From Pseudomonas palleroniana (lineage in GTDB: Bacteria; Pseudomonadota; Gammaproteobacteria; Pseudomonadales; Pseudomonadaceae), in the NCBI RefSeq assembly GCF_003031675.1, contig NZ_PYWX01000007.1, forward strand, positions 1-64,000: a stretch of DNA of 64,000 bases, in the 5' to 3' direction. Below, one piece after another: positions 61,252-64,000 of the stretch. Below the pieces are notes generated by a model. That model saw nothing but the letters and a program-made list of their open reading frames with translations, made no database searches and had not been told where the DNA came from. Each line of letters opens with the position of its first letter. The first letter of the stretch is position 1. A program made the position numbers and the translations under genes.

Positions 61252-61941
61252 ATGAGCCAGACCGCGACGATTCTAGTCATTGATGACGAACCGCAGATCC
61301 GCAAATTCCTGCGCATCAGCCTGGCCTCCCAAGGCTATAAGGTGATCGAAGCCGGCACCGGCAACGAAGGCCTGGCCCAAGCGGCGTTGAGCAAACCGGA
61401 CTTGCTGGTCCTTGACCTTGGCCTGCCCGACATGGACGGCCAGCAAGTGCTGCGCGAGTTTCGCGAGTGGTCGACCGTGCCGGTGCTGGTGCTGTCGGTG
61501 CGGGCCAGCGAAGGTCAGAAGGTCGAGGCCCTCGACGGCGGCGCCAATGACTACGTGACCAAGCCGTTCGGGATCCAGGAGTTTCTCGCCCGCGTGCGTG
61601 CATTGCTGCGCCAGGCGCCGGTGGGTGAGGCCCAGGAGGCCGCCTTGAATTTCGGCCCCCTGACGGTGGACCTGGCCTATCGCCGCGTGCTGTTGGACGG
61701 TGCCGAAGTGGCGCTTACCCGCAAGGAATATGCGGTACTGGCGCAGTTGGCCCGGCATCCGGGACGGGTGATCACTCAGCAACAACTGCTCAAGGACATC
61801 TGGGGGCCGACCCATACCGAGGATAGCCACTACCTGCGCATCGTCGTCGGCCATCTGCGGCAGAAGCTGGCGGACGATCCTACTCAGCCAAGGTTTATCG
61901 TGACCGAGGCGGGCGTGGGGTATCGGTTGTTGAATGCCTAG
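61252..61941 (+). CDS. kdpE: KDP operon response regulator
   Basis: A 229-residue OmpR-family regulator: acidic pair at 11-12 (VIDDEPQIRKFL), phospho-acceptor Asp55 in LVLDLGLPDMDG, Lys in VTKPFG, and a C-terminal winged helix (LTRKEYAVLAQLARHPGRV). It follows kdpD by 37 bases. Expected to bind the repeats upstream of kdpF. Confidence 0.96.
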   Translation: MSQTATILVIDDEPQIRKFLRISLASQGYKVIEAGTGNEGLAQAALSKPDLLVLDLGLPDMDGQQVLREFREWSTVPVLVLSVRASEGQKVEALDGGANDYVTKPFGIQEFLARVRALLRQAPVGEAQEAALNFGPLTVDLAYRRVLLDGAEVALTRKEYAVLAQLARHPGRVITQQQLLKDIWGPTHTEDSHYLRIVVGHLRQKLADDPTQPRFIVTEAGVGYRLLNA

Positions 61942-61965
61942 ATTCCGGTTGCCTGTTCCGACGCC

Positions 61966-62047
61966 ATCGGGAGCAAGCCCCCTCCCACAGGGGACCGAGT
62001 TCTACTTTTGGAATGAGTTCAAATGTGGGAGGGGGCTTGCCCCCGAT
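61966..62047. repeat. Paired inverted REP after kdpE
   Basis: Units 61966-61989 and 62024-62047 are inverted relative to one another between convergent kdpE and the patatin gene; they likely act as a transcription end for both. Confidence 0.85.
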
Positions 62048-62072
62048 GAGGCCATCAGCAGCACCCCCTACC

Positions 62073-63110
62073 TCAGTGCTGCTCACTCTCATACCGATCC
62101 AGCGTATCACTGGCAATCTCCCGCCCCAGCGCGATCAACTCCGGCGCTTTGTAGAACTCGAAAAACCGGCACACCCGTTTCGGCACGTTGATCAGCACGT
62201 CGGGCGGGTAACCGGCAATCTTGTACTGCGCCAATGACGTCTGCATCACCTCGAAACTCTGGTTGATCAAGTCCAGCAGTGACGCCGGGCCGACGTTGTC
62301 GATGATGAACGAACCGGTTGCGGACTTCGGTGCGCCTTCTTTTTCCGGCGCTGCGGCGGGCTGCTGGGCCTCGGGTTCCGCCGACTCCAGCCATGGGTTG
62401 ATCTCTGCCGCTTCGGCCTGCAATGCCTCCTGTTCCAGCTTCAGTAACTGTTCAGCCTGTTTACGGCGAAACGGCAGGTGTGAGCCCAGGGATCTGGCCA
62501 GGTTATTGAAGCGACTCTTGAACGCAGGCGGCCGCTGGATCACCGGCAACTGGTAGTGTTTTTGATTGGTGGCATTGAGGTTGACCGCGATGATCAAGTC
62601 GCAATGGCTCGACACCACCGGCACGATCGGCAATGGGTTGAGCAGGCCGCCGTCGACCAGCATGCGGTTGCCCTGCATCACGGGGGTAAACAGGCTGGGG
62701 ATCGCCGCGGAGGCGCGCATGGCTTGGTGCAGGCAGCCTTCCTGGAACCAGATTTCCTGTTGGTTGGTCAGGTCGGTGGCGACGGCGGTGTAGGGAATGC
62801 GCAGCTCTTCGATATTGAGCTCGCCAACGATCTTGCGGATCTGCCCGAACACTTTCTCGCCACGAATCGCGCCCAGGCGAAAGCTCACATCCACCAGGCG
62901 CAGTACGTCGAGGTAGTCGAGGCTTTCGATCCAGTTTCGATACTCGTCCAGCTTGCCGGCGGCGTATATCCCACCCACCACCGCGCCCATGGAACAGCCG
63001 GCGATACAGGCGATGTCATAGCCACGCCGTTCGATTTCTTCGATCACGCCGATATGGGCGTACCCTCGGGCTCCGCCGGAACCCAGTACCAAGGCCACAC
63101 GTTTCTTCAT
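62073..63110 (-). CDS. Patatin-like phospholipase (RssA-like)
   Basis: A 345-residue serine hydrolase. LVLGSGGARGYAHIGVIEE gives the oxyanion loop, GCSMGAVVGG the nucleophile Ser, and VDGGLLNPLP the catalytic Asp of the Ser-Asp dyad. The C-terminal 80 residues are unassigned and include an Ala/Pro/Glu-rich linker. ATG at 63110 follows AGGA by seven bases. No signal peptide. Confidence 0.88.
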   Translation of the reverse strand: MKKRVALVLGSGGARGYAHIGVIEEIERRGYDIACIAGCSMGAVVGGIYAAGKLDEYRNWIESLDYLDVLRLVDVSFRLGAIRGEKVFGQIRKIVGELNIEELRIPYTAVATDLTNQQEIWFQEGCLHQAMRASAAIPSLFTPVMQGNRMLVDGGLLNPLPIVPVVSSHCDLIIAVNLNATNQKHYQLPVIQRPPAFKSRFNNLARSLGSHLPFRRKQAEQLLKLEQEALQAEAAEINPWLESAEPEAQQPAAAPEKEGAPKSATGSFIIDNVGPASLLDLINQSFEVMQTSLAQYKIAGYPPDVLINVPKRVCRFFEFYKAPELIALGREIASDTLDRYESEQH

Positions 63111-63326
63111 GAGCTGATCCTTCGCAAAACAGTTGACCACAATGCGCTCATCCGAGGGGCGGCTCAATCTTCGTCGATGTGCGGAATATTTTTGCTGCTT
63201 GGCCAGGGCGCTCGGGTATGCTCTGGCGATCGTCAGTTATGCTTTTGGGCGGCCAGACAAGGCACTTTTCCTTGTAGGCAACGTCTACAGCCTACGACTG
63301 TTTCTGTTTATTTTGAGGTGTCATCG

Positions 63327-63605
63327 ATGAAAGCCTGGATGTGTGTGCCTGTGATCGTGTTGGCCCTGGCCGGTTGCGCCGGGAAAACGGCTTACCGTGA
63401 TAGCTGTGGCACGCAATTGGATGCCGCCTGGCATGAGCTGGACCTGGCCAAGGCTGAAGGCTTTGCCGGGACCGTCAGTTACTCCAAGGCCCTGTCTTTG
63501 TTGACTGGCGCCAAGACCCAGCAGCAATTCGAAGCCTTTGAGGGGTGCGCCAACAAGGCCGAGAAAGCACGCTTCTATATTCGTGAGTCGCGTGCCGGCC
63601 GTTAA
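63327..63605 (+). CDS. Small putative lipoprotein
   Basis: A 92-residue protein with signal MKAWMCVPVIVLALAGCAGK and lipobox LAGC at Cys17. The mature part is helical with two more Cys (DSCGTQ, EGCANK) and has a length and form like small Pseudomonas outer-membrane lipoproteins of unknown role. GAGG eight bases before the ATG. Confidence 0.82.
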   Translation: MKAWMCVPVIVLALAGCAGKTAYRDSCGTQLDAAWHELDLAKAEGFAGTVSYSKALSLLTGAKTQQQFEAFEGCANKAEKARFYIRESRAGR

Positions 63606-63645
63606 GCCGTAGCGACAGAGCATTTCATCGTCAGCGGAGGAAGGG

Positions 63646-64000
63646 ATGTCAGCTTTGGTCGATCAGTTAGTCGCTCAGGTCATTGGCCTGGAAGTAGGGT
63701 TACTGAGCTGCCAGGCTCGCCTCGCTGCCGTCACCGACGATGAAGCCCTGCATGATCTGCGCACCACCGTGCGGCGGCTGCGCAGCCTGTTGCGGCCCCT
63801 GCGCGGCTTGCCGGGGGTGGAGCAACTTGAATTGGCCGCCAGTGCGGTGGGTCAATTGACCACGCCCCTGCGCGACCGAGAAGTACTGGCCGCCTACCTG
63901 CACCAGCAGGGTTATCATGAGGCGGCTGCGCGGCGTTTGCGCTTGCAACCCGAGGCTTATCGGCAGGTTGCGCAATCCCCCGAAGTGGCCCACCTGCTGT
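63646..64000 (+). CDS. CHAD-domain protein (5' part, cut by window end)
   Basis: The first 118 codons are present. HDLRTTVRRLRSLLRPLR carries the conserved His and Arg run of the CHAD domain, which binds inorganic polyphosphate; LRDREVLAAYL matches its second helix block. AAGGG is directly before the ATG, with AGGAAGGG overall. The remaining part is outside the window. Confidence 0.8.
   Translation, partial: MSALVDQLVAQVIGLEVGLLSCQARLAAVTDDEALHDLRTTVRRLRSLLRPLRGLPGVEQLELAASAVGQLTTPLRDREVLAAYLHQQGYHEAAARRLRLQPEAYRQVAQSPEVAHLL

Overview
The window is chromosomal DNA of a Pseudomonas, most likely of the P. fluorescens group. The order yciK-mupP-ubiG-mtaD / mtnA / gyrA-serC-pheA-hisC-tyrA::aroA-cmk-rpsA-(lipoprotein)-ihfB-lapA-wzz is the conserved Pseudomonas backbone, known in P. 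aeruginosa around PA3173-PA3160. The intergenic gaps carry the paired inverted REP elements (TGTGGGAGCGGGCTTGCTCGCGAA and GGGAGGGGGCTTGCTCCC classes, written here only as family descriptions) typical of fluorescent pseudomonads. Everything is read from sequence and family knowledge; no searches were run.

Layout. (1) 0-8.2 kb: a plant-signal type LuxR solo (PipR/PsoR/OryR class) flanked by two proline iminopeptidase genes and followed by a complete peptide ABC importer (two permeases, two ATPases, binding protein). Lux-box-like 20-mers lie on both sides of the regulator. (2) 8.3-25.5 kb: housekeeping backbone: cell-wall recycling phosphatase, ubiquinone methyltransferase, methylthioadenosine salvage, DNA gyrase A, the serC-pheA-hisC-tyrA::aroA-cmk-rpsA aromatic amino-acid supraoperon, IHF beta and LapA. 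(3) 25.9-42.6 kb: an AT-richer O-antigen locus in its usual place between ihfB/wzz and wbpM: wzz, GNAT acyltransferase, two DegT-family proteins, wzx, fnlA-like dehydratase, three glycosyltransferases, wzy, two SDRs, wbpL, wbpM. (4) 42.8-49.4 kb: a second, separate sugar module: two polyprenyl-phosphate-sugar-synthase-like GT2s, an FAD oxidoreductase, an unusual SDR, a TIM-barrel isomerase, a four-helix EmrE/ArnE-like exporter and, convergently, a GT-C-like membrane protein. This is the least familiar part of the window. (5) 49.7-53.6 kb: comEA, then a GntR/FCD regulator with its probable operator, a DUF1989 protein, a DUF2897 peptide and an ethanolamine-type permease. (6) 53.8-62 kb: the complete kdpFABC-kdpDE potassium system with a recognisable KdpE-type operator. 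(7) 62-64 kb: a patatin-like phospholipase, a small lipoprotein and the start of a CHAD-domain protein cut by the window end.

Main points of interest: the pip/PipR/ABC cassette with its two candidate lux boxes; a tandem DegT pair in which the second member has Arg in place of the PLP-binding Lys and a degraded phosphate loop; the 42.8-49.4 kb module, whose gene content would fit sugar modification on a lipid carrier; and the phased TTTACGCC repeats upstream of kdpF.
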